This document shows positions 35,377 through 44,779 of a stretch of DNA of 53,172 nucleotides, in pieces. Below the pieces are notes generated by a model. The model was not told the DNA's origin and searched no databases. It saw nothing but the letters and a program-made list of their open reading frames with translations. The stretch is from CAKRJP01 sp963658085. Its GTDB lineage: Bacteria > Bacillota > Clostridia > Lachnospirales > Lachnospiraceae. How positions within the stretch are numbered: position 1 is the first letter of the stretch; every line of letters starts with the position of its first letter. The stretch lies in the NCBI GenBank assembly GCA_963658085.1, contig CAVKOU010000015.1, positions 1 to 53,172 on the forward strand, read 5' to 3'. The position numbers and the translations under genes were made by a program.

Positions 35377-36600
35377 ATGATAAATATAGCAGTATTGGGA
35401 TATGGTACCGTTGGTTCAGGAGTTGTGGAAGTTATCAATACCAATGGTAAACAGATTAACCAGAGAATTGGCGAAGAGTTAAATGTGAAATATGTTCTGG
35501 ATCTTAGGGACTTCCCGGAAGATCCGGTGCAGGAGAAGATTGTACACGATTTTGATGTAATCTTAAATGATGATGATGTGCAGATTGTAGTGGAGGTTAT
35601 GGGTGGAATCGAGCCAGCCTATACTTTTGTTAAAAGCAGTCTGGAAGCCGGAAAGAGTGTAGCAACCTCAAATAAAGCACTGGTTGCAAAGCATGGTGCG
35701 GAACTTCTTTCTATTGCAAAAGAGAAGGATATCAACTTCTTGTTTGAGGCCAGTGTTGGTGGAGGAATCCCAATCATTCGACCGCTCAATACCTCTCTTA
35801 CAGCAGATGAAATCGAAGTAATCACCGGAATCTTGAACGGCACTACGAATTATATGCTAACCAAGATGTTCTATGAAGGAGCAGATTACGATACCGTATT
35901 AAAAGAAGCTCAGGAAAAAGGATACGCAGAAAGAAATCCGGAGGCGGATGTGGAAGGCTACGATGCATGTAGAAAGATTGCAATCCTTTCTTCCTTGATC
36001 TCCGGTCAGCAGGTAGACTTTGAGGATATTTACTGCGAGGGAATCACAGATATTACAGTTGAAGATATGAAGTATGCTAAGGCTCTTGGAATGACTATTA
36101 AGTTGTTGGCTTCCATGAGACGCTACGGAGGGAAAAGACTCCATGCTATCGTGGCACCGTGCATGTTATCGCCAGAACATCCTCTCTACAATGTAAATGA
36201 TGTTTTCAACGCTATCTTTGTTCACGGTAATGTGCTTGGAGATGCCATGTTTTATGGAAGCGGTGCAGGAAAACTTCCAACCGCCAGTGCCGTAGTCGCT
36301 GATGTCGTAGATGCAGCACGACACTTGCATACCAATGTTATGACTATCTGGGACAGTAAGAAATTGCAGTTAGAAGATAAGGCAGATGCCAAGAGAAGAT
36401 TCTTTGTGCGAATCAAGGGAGATGCAGAGGAGATGCTTCCGGAATTACAGGAATCCTTTGGAAATCTTCAGGTTGTACATGCCTATGGGTTAGAAGATGA
36501 GTTTGGATTCGTAACAGAAGTTATGATGGAAGGGGATTATGAAACCCGTGCAAAAATCTATGAGGATAAGATCCTTCATATGATTCGAATTGAAGATTAA
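35377..36600 (+). CDS. hom: Homoserine dehydrogenase
   Basis: A 407-residue oxidoreductase that reduces aspartate semialdehyde to homoserine, the branch toward threonine and methionine. The NAD(P)-binding motif GYGTVGSGV is at residues 8-16. The catalytic domain has GGIPIIRPL and GILNGTTNYML. A C-terminal ACT-type domain (about 340-407, ending YEDKILHMIRIE) suggests feedback by an amino acid such as threonine. GAGGAGG precedes the ATG. It follows prfB by 11 bases and ends at a terminator. Confidence 0.97.
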   Translation: MINIAVLGYGTVGSGVVEVINTNGKQINQRIGEELNVKYVLDLRDFPEDPVQEKIVHDFDVILNDDDVQIVVEVMGGIEPAYTFVKSSLEAGKSVATSNKALVAKHGAELLSIAKEKDINFLFEASVGGGIPIIRPLNTSLTADEIEVITGILNGTTNYMLTKMFYEGADYDTVLKEAQEKGYAERNPEADVEGYDACRKIAILSSLISGQQVDFEDIYCEGITDITVEDMKYAKALGMTIKLLASMRRYGGKRLHAIVAPCMLSPEHPLYNVNDVFNAIFVHGNVLGDAMFYGSGAGKLPTASAVVADVVDAARHLHTNVMTIWDSKKLQLEDKADAKRRFFVRIKGDAEEMLPELQESFGNLQVVHAYGLEDEFGFVTEVMMEGDYETRAKIYEDKILHMIRIED

Positions 36601-36668
36601 AAAGTAAATACCCAATTATTTTACAGTAGTTCTTATCAGGAACACTGTAACAATGCGACAGGTAATGA

Positions 36669-36728
36669 GAAAACCCTGGAAGAAACTGCCTCTTTTTAAA
36701 GTGAGGTAGAATTTCCGGGGTTCTTTTT
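36669..36728 (+). terminator. Terminator after hom
   Basis: AACCCTGGAA pairs with TTCCGGGGTT, and an inner CTGCCTC helix pairs with GAGGTAG; a T-run follows. It lies between convergent genes. Confidence 0.88.
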
Positions 36729-36736
36729 GTATAAGT

Positions 36737-37180
36737 CTAGACTTGGCTAAGATAGCTATTATGATATTTTCCGGAGAAAGTGACATCTTCCCCAAACCAG
36801 ACTGGGGGAACAAAAGCATTTGCGACTTCTTCCGTGGGAAATTCCACTTCGGCTAATTTCAGAGGAGCGAGATCACCTTCGAAAATATCCAGTTCGATGG
36901 TGAGTCCATCAGGGAGCGGAAGCATATAACGCCTTTTTATGATAAGACGTCCATCAATTTTTTTCGCCAAATGCTGATAGGATGTCGGATCTAAGGGGAG
37001 ATTATATTCTTCTCTACTCATGAGACCGGAGGATTTGTAGGTTAACTCATATTTGTCATTGTCTCGACGAATGCGTACCACAGGGTTGGTGTTTAAATAT
37101 CCCTGTTCGATGTGTCGACATGGATAACTTTCTATATTTTTCGGGAGATGGGGGATTAAATATTTTCTTTCTATTTCCAT
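36737..37180 (-). CDS. CYTH domain protein, probable triphosphatase
   Basis: A 147-residue protein forming a single CYTH (triphosphate tunnel) domain. The opening MEIERKYL is the ExExK signature. Alternating charged residues along later strands (VRIRRDNDKYELTYK, IIKRRY, ELDIFEGDL, AEVEFPTEE) line the tunnel and bind metal and triphosphate. Bacterial members hydrolyse inorganic triphosphate or a nucleoside triphosphate. No CHAD domain or adenylate cyclase signature is attached. AAGGAGG precedes the ATG. It is a single gene, convergent with hom. Confidence 0.92.
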   Translation of the reverse strand: MEIERKYLIPHLPKNIESYPCRHIEQGYLNTNPVVRIRRDNDKYELTYKSSGLMSREEYNLPLDPTSYQHLAKKIDGRLIIKRRYMLPLPDGLTIELDIFEGDLAPLKLAEVEFPTEEVANAFVPPVWFGEDVTFSGKYHNSYLSQV

Positions 37181-37318
37181 AGGAACCTCCTTGGTTGGAT
37201 ATTGTCTTGCTTATTATTATTCATTAAAGCTGTAGTTTAGTATAGAGGTGTTTTTGGAAATTTGCCATGGGTTCTCGGAACTATTTCTATTTAATTTCAA
37301 TTTGAAGACAATATACAA

Positions 37319-37347
37319 TTGCAGGGCTATAGTTAGAATAGTATAAT
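37319..37347 (+). promoter_or_regulatory. Promoter of the DJ-1-like gene
   Basis: TTGCAG (37319-37324), 17 bases, TATAAT (37342-37347). The start codon is about 60 bases downstream. The rest of 37181-37318 shows nothing recognisable. Confidence 0.65.
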
Positions 37348-37407
37348 AACTAAGACAATGTATAGAAGTAACACAATGTAAAATAGATGAAACAAGGAGG
37401 TTTTCTT

Positions 37408-37962
37408 ATGAAGAAAGTAACTGTTTTACTGGCAGAAGGATTTGAGGAAGTGGAAGCGTTGACGGCGGTAGACTTGCTTCGAAGAGCGATGATATATGTA
37501 GATACTGTATCCATCGGAGATGACTATATGGTTCGTGGAGCCCATGGAATCAACGTTCAAACAGAGGATCTTTTTGATGAAGTGGATTTTGTAGAGTCTG
37601 ATATGATCGTACTTCCGGGAGGAATGCCGGGAACAACTAATTTAGATGCTCACGAGGGTGTGCGCCGGGTAGTGAGAGATTTCTATGAAGAAGGAAAATA
37701 TGTGGCAGCTATCTGTGCAGCGCCTACGGTATTTGGACATATGGGAATCTTAAAAGGAAAACATGCAACCTGTTATCCTGGAATGGAGGATGAACTTGAG
37801 GGCGCAATCCTTTCCGGTAATCCGGTAGTGACAGACAAGAATGTCATTACAAGCAGAGGCATGGGAACTGCTATTGATTTCGGATTAAAGCTTGTGGAAG
37901 TTTTAGCGGGAGTCGATAAGGCTGATGAGATTGGAAAGGCTATTGTGCATAAGAAAAAATAA
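37408..37962 (+). CDS. DJ-1/PfpI family protein
   Basis: A 184-residue flavodoxin-like protein of the DJ-1 branch. The conserved cysteine is Cys103 in AAICAAPTVFG and the acidic partner lies in EGFEEVE (residues 10-16). Members act as glyoxalases, deglycases or chaperones under oxidative or carbonyl stress; the precise activity here is not known. The start is the ATG seven bases after AAGGAGG. The open frame extends seven codons upstream through the site itself. It is the gene before tig but has its own promoter. Confidence 0.93.
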   Translation: MKKVTVLLAEGFEEVEALTAVDLLRRAMIYVDTVSIGDDYMVRGAHGINVQTEDLFDEVDFVESDMIVLPGGMPGTTNLDAHEGVRRVVRDFYEEGKYVAAICAAPTVFGHMGILKGKHATCYPGMEDELEGAILSGNPVVTDKNVITSRGMGTAIDFGLKLVEVLAGVDKADEIGKAIVHKKK

Positions 37963-38032
37963 CGAAGAGAGCTTGTTAGAAATTTGCGGAAAATTTGGCG
38001 AAAAATCAACTCTAGCCATTTGAAAAGTTTTG

Positions 38033-38101
38033 TGCTATACTTCCATGGTGAATGTATTTTAGAAAAGTACGCCTATCTTCTACTACCGAAGGCCGGGCGT
38101 A
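38033..38101 (+). promoter_or_regulatory. Extended -10 promoter and leader hairpin of tig
   Basis: TGC directly followed by TATACT (38036-38041) forms an extended -10 element. The transcript would carry a TACGCC/GGCGTA hairpin (38068-38101) just before the AGGAGG of tig. Confidence 0.45.
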
Positions 38102-38122
38102 GAAAATAGGAGGATGTTTATA

Positions 38123-39406
38123 ATGAGCTTACAGGTAGAAAATTTGGAACATAACATGGCTAAACTTACGATCGAAGTACCGGCTGAAGAGGTGGAGAAG
38201 GCACTTCAGAATGCATATATGAAGCAGAAGAAACAGATCTCTATGCCTGGATTCCGTAAGGGTAAGGTGCCAAGACAGATGGTTGAGAAGATGTATGGAC
38301 CATCTATCTTTTATGATGATGCTGTGAATACATTACTTCCGGATGCATATGGTAAGGCCTATGACGAGTGTGAACTTGAGATCGCTTCCAGACCTACCAT
38401 CGATATCGTACAGATTGAGAAAGGTAAGCCTTTCATCTTTACAGCAGAAGTAGCAGTAAAGCCGGAAGTAAAACTTGGAGAGTACAAGGGATTAGAAGTT
38501 GAGAAGGTTTCTACAAGAGTTACTCAGAAAGAAGTAGATGCTAAGATTCAGGAAGAAGCAGAGAAGAACGCAAGAACTATCTCTGTAGAGCGTCCGGTAG
38601 AAGACGGAGATCAGGTTGTTCTTGATTTTGAAGGATTCGTTGACGGAGTTGCTTTCGAAGGCGGTAAGGGAGAAAATTATCCATTAACCATCGGTTCTCA
38701 TTCATTCATCCCGGGATTTGAGGAAGCATTAGTTGGTGCTGAGCTTGAGAAGGAAGTAGATGTTAATGTAACATTCCCAGAGGATTATCAGGCTGAGGAA
38801 TTAAAGGGCAAGCCGGCTGTATTTAAGTGTACAGTTCACGAGATCAAGGCAAAAGAGCTTCCGGAGATCGATGATGAGTTCGCAGCAGAAGTTTCTATGT
38901 TTGATACTTTAGAAGAATACAAGGCGGACGTTAAAGCTCAGATCAAAGATGAGAAGGCAAAAGAAGGAAAGGCTAAGCAGGAAGATGCAGTTGTTAAGCA
39001 GGCTGTAGAGAATGCTGAGTTTGATATTCCGGATGCTATGATCAACGATCAGGTAGAGAATAACTATAACAACTTCGTACAGCAGATTCAGCAGAACGGT
39101 TTAAGCGTAGAGCAGTACTATCAGTTTACAGGTTCTTCAGAGAAGATCTTAAAGACTCAGATGAGACCGGATGCTGAGGCTCGTATCGAGAACCGTCTTG
39201 TATTAGAGGCGATCGTTAAGGCTGAGAATATCGAAGTTGGTGAAGAGAAGTTAGATGAAGAGATCCAGAAGATGGCTGAGATGTACGGCATGGAAGCTGA
39301 GAAGGTAAAAGAGCTTCTTGGTGATGCTGAGAAAGAGCAGATGAAGAAGGATCTTGCGCTTCAGGCAGCAGTAGATTTCCTTGTAGAGAATGCTGTTGAG
39401 AAATAA
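38123..39406 (+). CDS. tig: Trigger factor
   Basis: A 427-residue ribosome-bound chaperone with peptidyl-prolyl isomerase activity that meets nascent chains at the exit tunnel. The ribosome-docking loop GFRKGKVP is at residues 43-50. The FKBP-type domain is at about 155-240 (DQVVLDFEGFVDG...GFEEALVG). A long helical C-terminal chaperone domain follows. Length is normal. The start is the ATG nine bases after AGGAGG; an upstream in-frame ATG overlaps that site. It starts the tig-clpP-clpX-lon-engB series, a common Firmicute protein quality-control block. Confidence 0.97.
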   Translation: MSLQVENLEHNMAKLTIEVPAEEVEKALQNAYMKQKKQISMPGFRKGKVPRQMVEKMYGPSIFYDDAVNTLLPDAYGKAYDECELEIASRPTIDIVQIEKGKPFIFTAEVAVKPEVKLGEYKGLEVEKVSTRVTQKEVDAKIQEEAEKNARTISVERPVEDGDQVVLDFEGFVDGVAFEGGKGENYPLTIGSHSFIPGFEEALVGAELEKEVDVNVTFPEDYQAEELKGKPAVFKCTVHEIKAKELPEIDDEFAAEVSMFDTLEEYKADVKAQIKDEKAKEGKAKQEDAVVKQAVENAEFDIPDAMINDQVENNYNNFVQQIQQNGLSVEQYYQFTGSSEKILKTQMRPDAEARIENRLVLEAIVKAENIEVGEEKLDEEIQKMAEMYGMEAEKVKELLGDAEKEQMKKDLALQAAVDFLVENAVEK

Positions 39407-39408
39407 GT

Positions 39409-39430
39409 CCTATCTGAAGATCCAGATAGG
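39409..39430 (+). other. Small hairpin between tig and clpP
   Basis: CCTATCTG pairs with CAGATAGG around a six-base loop. There is no T-run, so it is more likely an mRNA processing or stability element than a terminator. Confidence 0.5.
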
Positions 39431-39455
39431 TAGGTAATAAAGGAGGTCATGGAGC

Positions 39456-40037
39456 ATGAGTTTAGTACCTTACGTCATTGAACAGACAAGCCGTGGAGAA
39501 CGCTCCTACGACATTTTTTCAAGATTATTAAAAGATAGAATTATTTTTCTGGGAGAAGAAGTGACAGAGTCCGCAGCAAGCGTTATTACTGCACAGCTTC
39601 TTTTCCTGGAAGCAGAAGATCCGGAGAAGGACATTCATATTTATATCAACAGTCCCGGTGGATCTGTAACTGCCGGTATGGCAATTTATGATACGATGCA
39701 ATATATCAAGTGCGATATTGAGACGATCTGTATCGGAATGGCGGCAAGCATGGGCGCTTTCCTTCTTGCTGGAGGTACCAAGGGTAAGAGGCTTGCTCTT
39801 CCGAATGCAGAGATTATGATCCATCAGCCGCTGGGAGGAGCCCAGGGTCAGGCTACAGAGATCCAGATCGCAGCTGAGCATATTTTGAAGACCAAAGAGA
39901 AGTTAAACCGTATTTTATCAGAGAATACAGGCAAGCCTTTTGAAACCGTTATGGCGGATACAGAGCGTGACAATTGGTTGTCTGCAGAGGAAGCTAAGGC
40001 ATATGGTTTGATTGATGAGGTTATCACCAGTCGTTAA
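39456..40037 (+). CDS. clpP: ATP-dependent Clp protease proteolytic subunit
   Basis: A 193-residue serine protease that forms the 14-subunit barrel fed by ClpX or other Clp ATPases. The catalytic triad is Ser98 (in MAASMGAF), His123 (in MIHQPLGG) and Asp172 (in TERDNW). The N-terminus is typical, with little or no propeptide (MSLVPYVIEQT). AAAGGAGG precedes the ATG. The gene lies 49 bases after tig and 24 before clpX, so it is probably transcribed with both. Confidence 0.98.
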   Translation: MSLVPYVIEQTSRGERSYDIFSRLLKDRIIFLGEEVTESAASVITAQLLFLEAEDPEKDIHIYINSPGGSVTAGMAIYDTMQYIKCDIETICIGMAASMGAFLLAGGTKGKRLALPNAEIMIHQPLGGAQGQATEIQIAAEHILKTKEKLNRILSENTGKPFETVMADTERDNWLSAEEAKAYGLIDEVITSR

Positions 40038-40061
40038 TAGAGAACTATAGGAGTAATAGTT

Positions 40062-41327
40062 ATGATAGGAAAGAACGATGACCAGGTCAGGTGCTCGTTT
40101 TGCAACAAGACACAAAATCAGGTTCGCAAGCTCATTGCCGGACCTGGAAACACTTATATTTGTGATGAGTGTGTAGAGGTTTGCTCTGAGATTATTGAGG
40201 AAGAATTCGCCTTTGAAGCCGGAGGAGATTATGATGCCAATCCATTTGCAGACATTAATCTTTTAAAGCCGGAGGAAATCAAGGCTTTCTTAGATGATTA
40301 TGTAATTGGTCAGGATGAGGCAAAAAAAGTTTTGTCTGTTGCGGTATATAATCATTACAAAAGAATTATGGCAAGCCACAGTTTAGATGTGGAGCTTGGT
40401 AAGAGCAATATATTGATGTTAGGACCTACAGGATGTGGAAAAACACTTCTTGCCCAGTCTCTTGCAAGAGTCTTGAACGTTCCATTTGCCATTGCAGATG
40501 CGACGGCTCTTACAGAAGCAGGATATGTGGGTGAGGATGTAGAGAATATTCTCTTAAAGATTATTCAGGCGGCAGACGGTGATATCGAGAAGGCAGAGTA
40601 TGGGATTATCTATATTGACGAGATCGATAAAATCACTCGTAAGTCTGAGAATCCATCCATTACCAGAGATGTATCCGGTGAAGGCGTGCAGCAGGCTCTT
40701 CTTAAGATTATTGAGGGAACCATTGCCAGCGTGCCACCTCAGGGAGGAAGAAAGCATCCTCATCAGGAGCTGATTCAGATTGATACTACCAATATTTTAT
40801 TTATCTGCGGTGGAGCTTTCGAGGGAATCGACAAGATCATCGAGAAACGTATCGATCAGAAATCCATCGGATTTAATGTTGAGATTGCAAGCGGTCATGA
40901 GAATGATGTAGATCGCCTTTTGCAGCAGGTGACTCCTCAGGATCTCGTGAAATTTGGTTTGATTCCTGAATTGGTAGGTCGAGTGCCTGTGACCGTTGCC
41001 CTTGAACAATTGGATGAAGATGCACTGATCCGTATTCTCACAGAGCCTAAGAATGCTATTGTAAAGCAGTATCAGAAGATGCTTGAATTAGACGGGGTTC
41101 AGCTGAACTTCGACAAAGAGGCTTTGCAAGAGATCGCATCTATTTCTATAAAGAGAAAGACCGGAGCTAGAGGACTTCGGGCCATTATGGAGAATACCAT
41201 GATGGATATTATGTATCACGCACCATCGGATGAGACATTAAAGTCTTGTAGGATTACTGCCGATGTGGTGAGCGGTGTGGCAGAACCTATCTGTGAGCAC
41301 CAGGCTGTGGAGTCTGAGAGTGCATAG
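40062..41327 (+). CDS. clpX: ATP-dependent Clp protease ATP-binding subunit ClpX
   Basis: A 421-residue AAA+ unfoldase that recognises substrates and passes them to ClpP. The N-terminal zinc-binding domain has Cys11, Cys14, Cys34 and Cys37. The Walker A motif GPTGCGKT is at 121-128, Walker B IIYIDEIDKI near 183, and the sensor regions follow. The IGF-type ClpP-docking loop appears as KSIGFN near residue 268. AGGAG precedes the ATG. A terminator-like hairpin separates it from lon. Confidence 0.98.
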   Translation: MIGKNDDQVRCSFCNKTQNQVRKLIAGPGNTYICDECVEVCSEIIEEEFAFEAGGDYDANPFADINLLKPEEIKAFLDDYVIGQDEAKKVLSVAVYNHYKRIMASHSLDVELGKSNILMLGPTGCGKTLLAQSLARVLNVPFAIADATALTEAGYVGEDVENILLKIIQAADGDIEKAEYGIIYIDEIDKITRKSENPSITRDVSGEGVQQALLKIIEGTIASVPPQGGRKHPHQELIQIDTTNILFICGGAFEGIDKIIEKRIDQKSIGFNVEIASGHENDVDRLLQQVTPQDLVKFGLIPELVGRVPVTVALEQLDEDALIRILTEPKNAIVKQYQKMLELDGVQLNFDKEALQEIASISIKRKTGARGLRAIMENTMMDIMYHAPSDETLKSCRITADVVSGVAEPICEHQAVESESA

Positions 41328-41363
41328 AACCCCCTTTGGGTTTAGAAATGAAAATGAACGAGA

Positions 41364-41402
41364 ATTGGATGCGTTGGAACTTTTTCAAGGCATCCATTTT
41401 TT
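41364..41402 (+). terminator. Terminator-like hairpin between clpX and lon
   Basis: TGGATGC pairs with GCATCCA and is followed by six T. A smaller AACCC/GGGTT hairpin precedes it near 41329-41343. lon may need its own promoter. Confidence 0.65.
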
Positions 41403-41436
41403 GAAAGAAGAGTATTTTTCAGGAGATAATTGATTT

Positions 41437-43764
41437 ATGTACGAAGAAACGAAAAGTCTGCCAATGGTGCCTCTTCGAGACTTGACAATTTTGCCGGAGA
41501 TGGTAAGGCATTTTGATATTAGCAGGGAAAAATCATTAAAGGCCGTAGAGGTGGCCATGGAAGGAGAACAGAAAATATTTCTGACCACTCAGATTGATGA
41601 AAAAATAATGGACCCCGGGGCGGAGGATGTAGAGACCATCGGATGCATTGCTTCTATTAAGCAGGTGATGCGTATGCCTAAGCAGATGGTTCGAGTACTG
41701 ATCTGCGGAGAGACAAGAGCGGCTATGATGTCCATGGAGGAAACGGAAGGATATCTGAAGGCGGAAGTAATCGCCATGCCGGATATTATGGATGGGTTGG
41801 AAGATGAACTTACCACAGAGGCCTTTGCAAGAAGCTTAAAGCAGATGTTCAAGGATTATTTGTCTAGAAATCCGAAACTCAACAGGGAGATTGGCGGACG
41901 ACTTGATAAGATTACAGATTTTCAAACCCTGGTGGATGTAATCGCGGCTAATTGCCCATTTAGTTCAGACGATGCACAGGAACTTTTGGAACAAACTAAT
42001 TTGGAGAAACGCTATAAATTATTGATGGATAAGCTTATTAGCGAGATTCAGGTTTTAACTATCCGGGAGGAAATCCAGCGAAAAGTTAAGGAGCGGGTGG
42101 ATAAACACCAGCGGGAATATATTTTGCGAGAGGAACTTCGGCAGATCAGAGAAGAACTGGGGGACGATAGTGTCCTATCTGACGCAGACGAATACCAGGA
42201 GAAATTAAAGGAACTGGAAGCTTCAGATTCTATTAAAGAGAAGATTGAAAAGGAACTTAAACGTTTTCGCAATACCATAGGAAATGCGGCAGAAAATGGT
42301 GTCAGCAGAGCTTATATCGAAACTATGCTTGAGATGCCTTGGGATAAGATAAGTAGGGATAATACCGATCTGTCCTACGCGAAGAAGGTTCTTGAGGAGA
42401 ACCATTATGGCATGGAAAAGGTAAAGGACCGGGTATTAGAATTCTTGGCAGTTCGAACCTTGACGAAGAAGGGAGAGGCTCCGATTCTCTGCTTGGTAGG
42501 CCCTCCGGGAACCGGAAAAACCTCCATTGCAAAATCTTTGGCGAAGGCCCTGGATCGTAAATATGTAAGAATTTCTCTGGGCGGAGTAAGAGATGAAGCA
42601 GAAATTAGAGGTCATAGAAAGACGTATGTGGGGGCTATGCCCGGACGAATCGCCAATGGACTTCGCCAAGCAGGAGTGAAGAATCCTCTCCTGTTATTGG
42701 ATGAAATCGACAAGGTAAGCAATGATTATAAGGGGGATACATTTTCGGCTCTTCTGGAGGTATTAGACAGTGAGCAGAATCGTAAATTCAGAGATCATTA
42801 CCTGGAAGTGCCCCTGGATCTTTCGGAAGTGTTATTTGTAACAACTGCCAATACCTTACAGACCATTCCAAAGCCATTACTTGATCGTATGGAAGTCATT
42901 GAGGTCAGCAGTTATACAGAAAACGAGAAAATCCATATTGCGCAAGAACATTTGATCCCAAAACAGATCGAGAGAAACGGCCTTACCAGTGAACAGTTGA
43001 CTATCAGCAAGAATGCGATCTGGAAAATGGCTCACAATTATACCAGAGAGGCGGGAGTCCGTCAGTTAGAGCGAAAGATCGGGGATATTTGCAGAAAAAC
43101 AGCAAGAGAGATTTTGGAGGACAACAAATCCCATGTCCATGTAACAGAGAGAAATCTTGCAAATTATCTTGGAAAAGAGCGCTATTCCTTCCAAATGGCT
43201 AACAAAGAGCCGGAGGTAGGAATTGTACGAGGCCTGGCCTGGACCAGTGTGGGAGGAGATACCCTGCAGATAGAGGTCAATGTCATGCCTGGAAAAGGGG
43301 AGATTCGCCTGACCGGGCAACTTGGTGATGTCATGAAGGAATCAGCCATGGCAGGTATCAGTTATATCAGATCACTAGGCCTTCAGGAACTTTCTGAGGA
43401 TTTCTTTGGGAAGAATGATATCCATATCCATATCCCGGAGGGAGCTGTGCCGAAGGATGGACCTTCTGCAGGAATTACCATGGCAACCGCTATGTACTCT
43501 GCATTTACAGGAAAGAAAGTAAGAGCCGATGTGGCCATGACAGGAGAAATCACCTTAAGAGGGCGAGTCCTTCCAATCGGAGGCTTGAAAGAAAAGCTTC
43601 TGGCCGCAAAAAATGCGGAGATAAAAACCGTATTAATTCCAAAGAAAAATAAAAGAGATATCGAAGAATTATCGGCAGAGATTACCAAAGGATTGGAGAT
43701 TATCCCGGTAAGTCGTATGGAAGAAGTATTAAAGATTGCATTGTTGGAAGGAGGAGAAGCATGA
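41437..43764 (+). CDS. lon: ATP-dependent protease Lon
   Basis: A 775-residue AAA+ serine protease that degrades damaged and regulatory proteins. The N-terminal substrate domain (about 8-205) leads through a coiled region to the ATPase domain with Walker A GPPGTGKT at 355-362 and LLLDEIDKV as Walker B. The C-terminal protease domain has the Ser677-Lys dyad (DGPSAG). It is the LonA type. AGGAGA precedes the ATG. Its stop codon overlaps the start of engB (ATGA), so the two are translationally coupled. Confidence 0.97.
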   Translation: MYEETKSLPMVPLRDLTILPEMVRHFDISREKSLKAVEVAMEGEQKIFLTTQIDEKIMDPGAEDVETIGCIASIKQVMRMPKQMVRVLICGETRAAMMSMEETEGYLKAEVIAMPDIMDGLEDELTTEAFARSLKQMFKDYLSRNPKLNREIGGRLDKITDFQTLVDVIAANCPFSSDDAQELLEQTNLEKRYKLLMDKLISEIQVLTIREEIQRKVKERVDKHQREYILREELRQIREELGDDSVLSDADEYQEKLKELEASDSIKEKIEKELKRFRNTIGNAAENGVSRAYIETMLEMPWDKISRDNTDLSYAKKVLEENHYGMEKVKDRVLEFLAVRTLTKKGEAPILCLVGPPGTGKTSIAKSLAKALDRKYVRISLGGVRDEAEIRGHRKTYVGAMPGRIANGLRQAGVKNPLLLLDEIDKVSNDYKGDTFSALLEVLDSEQNRKFRDHYLEVPLDLSEVLFVTTANTLQTIPKPLLDRMEVIEVSSYTENEKIHIAQEHLIPKQIERNGLTSEQLTISKNAIWKMAHNYTREAGVRQLERKIGDICRKTAREILEDNKSHVHVTERNLANYLGKERYSFQMANKEPEVGIVRGLAWTSVGGDTLQIEVNVMPGKGEIRLTGQLGDVMKESAMAGISYIRSLGLQELSEDFFGKNDIHIHIPEGAVPKDGPSAGITMATAMYSAFTGKKVRADVAMTGEITLRGRVLPIGGLKEKLLAAKNAEIKTVLIPKKNKRDIEELSAEITKGLEIIPVSRMEEVLKIALLEGGEA

Positions 43765-44372
43765 TCATAAGAAGTGTAGAACTAGAAACCGTCTGTGGAA
43801 TCACCAGTACTCTGCCGGAGAATACCTTGCCGGAGATTGCATTTGCAGGAAAATCCAACGTAGGAAAATCCTCCCTCATCAATGCCCTGATGAACCGAAA
43901 ATCTCTTGCCAGGATTTCTGCAACACCGGGAAAGACCCAGACGATTAACTTTTATAATATCAATCAGGAACTGTATCTTGTGGACCTGCCGGGCTACGGC
44001 TATGCCAAGGTATCGGAGCAGGAGAAGGCCCGTTGGGGAAAAATGATTGAGAGATATTTGCATCAGTCAAAGCAGCTAAAAGCAGTATTTCTCCTCATCG
44101 ATATTCGCCACGATCCCTCGGCCAATGATAAGCAAATGTATCAGTGGATCGTGGATCAGGGATATGAACCGGTGATTATCGCCACAAAATTAGATAAGAT
44201 CAAAAGAAGCCAGCTGCAAAAACAGATTAAAGCCATCAAAACAGGATTAAACCTATTGCCCGGAACTACCGTGATACCATTCTCTGCTACGACAAAGCAG
44301 GGACGGGATACCATCTGGGAGTACGTAGATCGGGAAGTGCTGCAGATGGAAGAAGATCCGGAGGATGCATAG
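43761..44372 (+). CDS. engB: Ribosome biogenesis GTPase EngB/YsxC
   Basis: A 203-residue essential-type GTPase for large ribosomal subunit assembly. The G1 loop GKSNVGKS is at residues 30-37, the threonine of SATPGKTQTINF gives G2, DLPGYGYAKV gives G3 and ATKLDKI gives G4. Length is normal. The start codon overlaps the lon stop by four bases. Its own site GGAGGAG lies inside the end of lon. The lon-ysxC order is the same as in Bacillus. A hairpin with a T stretch follows at 44411. Confidence 0.97.
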   Translation: MIIRSVELETVCGITSTLPENTLPEIAFAGKSNVGKSSLINALMNRKSLARISATPGKTQTINFYNINQELYLVDLPGYGYAKVSEQEKARWGKMIERYLHQSKQLKAVFLLIDIRHDPSANDKQMYQWIVDQGYEPVIIATKLDKIKRSQLQKQIKAIKTGLNLLPGTTVIPFSATTKQGRDTIWEYVDREVLQMEEDPEDA

Positions 44373-44410
44373 CTGAAAGCAAGAGGTCCCGTTATGAACA
44401 GGGACGTATA

Positions 44411-44456
44411 GCAGGGAGCGAGTTGTTTCGTATCAGAAATAGCTCACTCCCTGTTT
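44411..44456 (+). terminator. Terminator after engB, related to the repeat ends
   Basis: CAGGGAGCGAG pairs with CTCACTCCCTG (one mismatch) and is followed by TTTT. Its GTATAGCAGGGAGC left arm resembles the ends of the repeat family (compare 8505-8518), so it may be a domesticated fragment. Confidence 0.7.
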
Positions 44457-44490
44457 TATTGCAAGATGTTTCAGTGTTTTAAAAAAACAT

Positions 44491-44720
44491 CTAGAGTACA
44501 CAGCAAAGCAGAGAGCGTGGTATGTCTATCGCAAACGGTTGCGAGGCTCCCGTCAGGAGCTGCACGCTAGCAGTGAAGGCGGGCGCTTGTTTGAGCCACC
44601 CCGTTTTTCAGGGTGGCGAGTTTGCGCAGGAGCCTGAACGGATCAGCGCGTGCAGTGAGTAGGGAACGTAGCTTGTTTGCGATAGACATACCACGCTCTC
44701 TGCGGTGCGTCCCACTCGCG
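44491..44720 (+). repeat. Structured intergenic repeat, copy 4 (best preserved stem)
   Basis: The most regular copy. Its terminal stem is 29 bp without a mismatch (44508-44536 with 44675-44703). Inner helices are GCTCC/GGAGC (44546-44560), TGCACGC/GCGTGCA, GCGC/GCGC (where copies 1 and 2 have GCAC/GTGC), and GCCACCC/GGGTGGC. ACATCTA occurs just left (44488-44494) and just right (44721-44727), a possible 7-bp target duplication. It sits between engB and the RraA-like gene. A minus-strand open frame inside is not a gene. Confidence 0.85.
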
Positions 44721-44779
44721 ACATCTAATGAAAAACTACATCCATAATATTTATTCATAGTAAAATAACATCTATGTAT

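Noticed and set aside
44567..44758. Minus-strand open frame inside repeat copy 4 (similar short peptides occur antisense to the copies at 17 kb and 24.8 kb)
   Set aside because: The similarity reflects conservation of the repeat DNA. Changes between copies keep base pairing, not reading frame, and no ribosome site is present.
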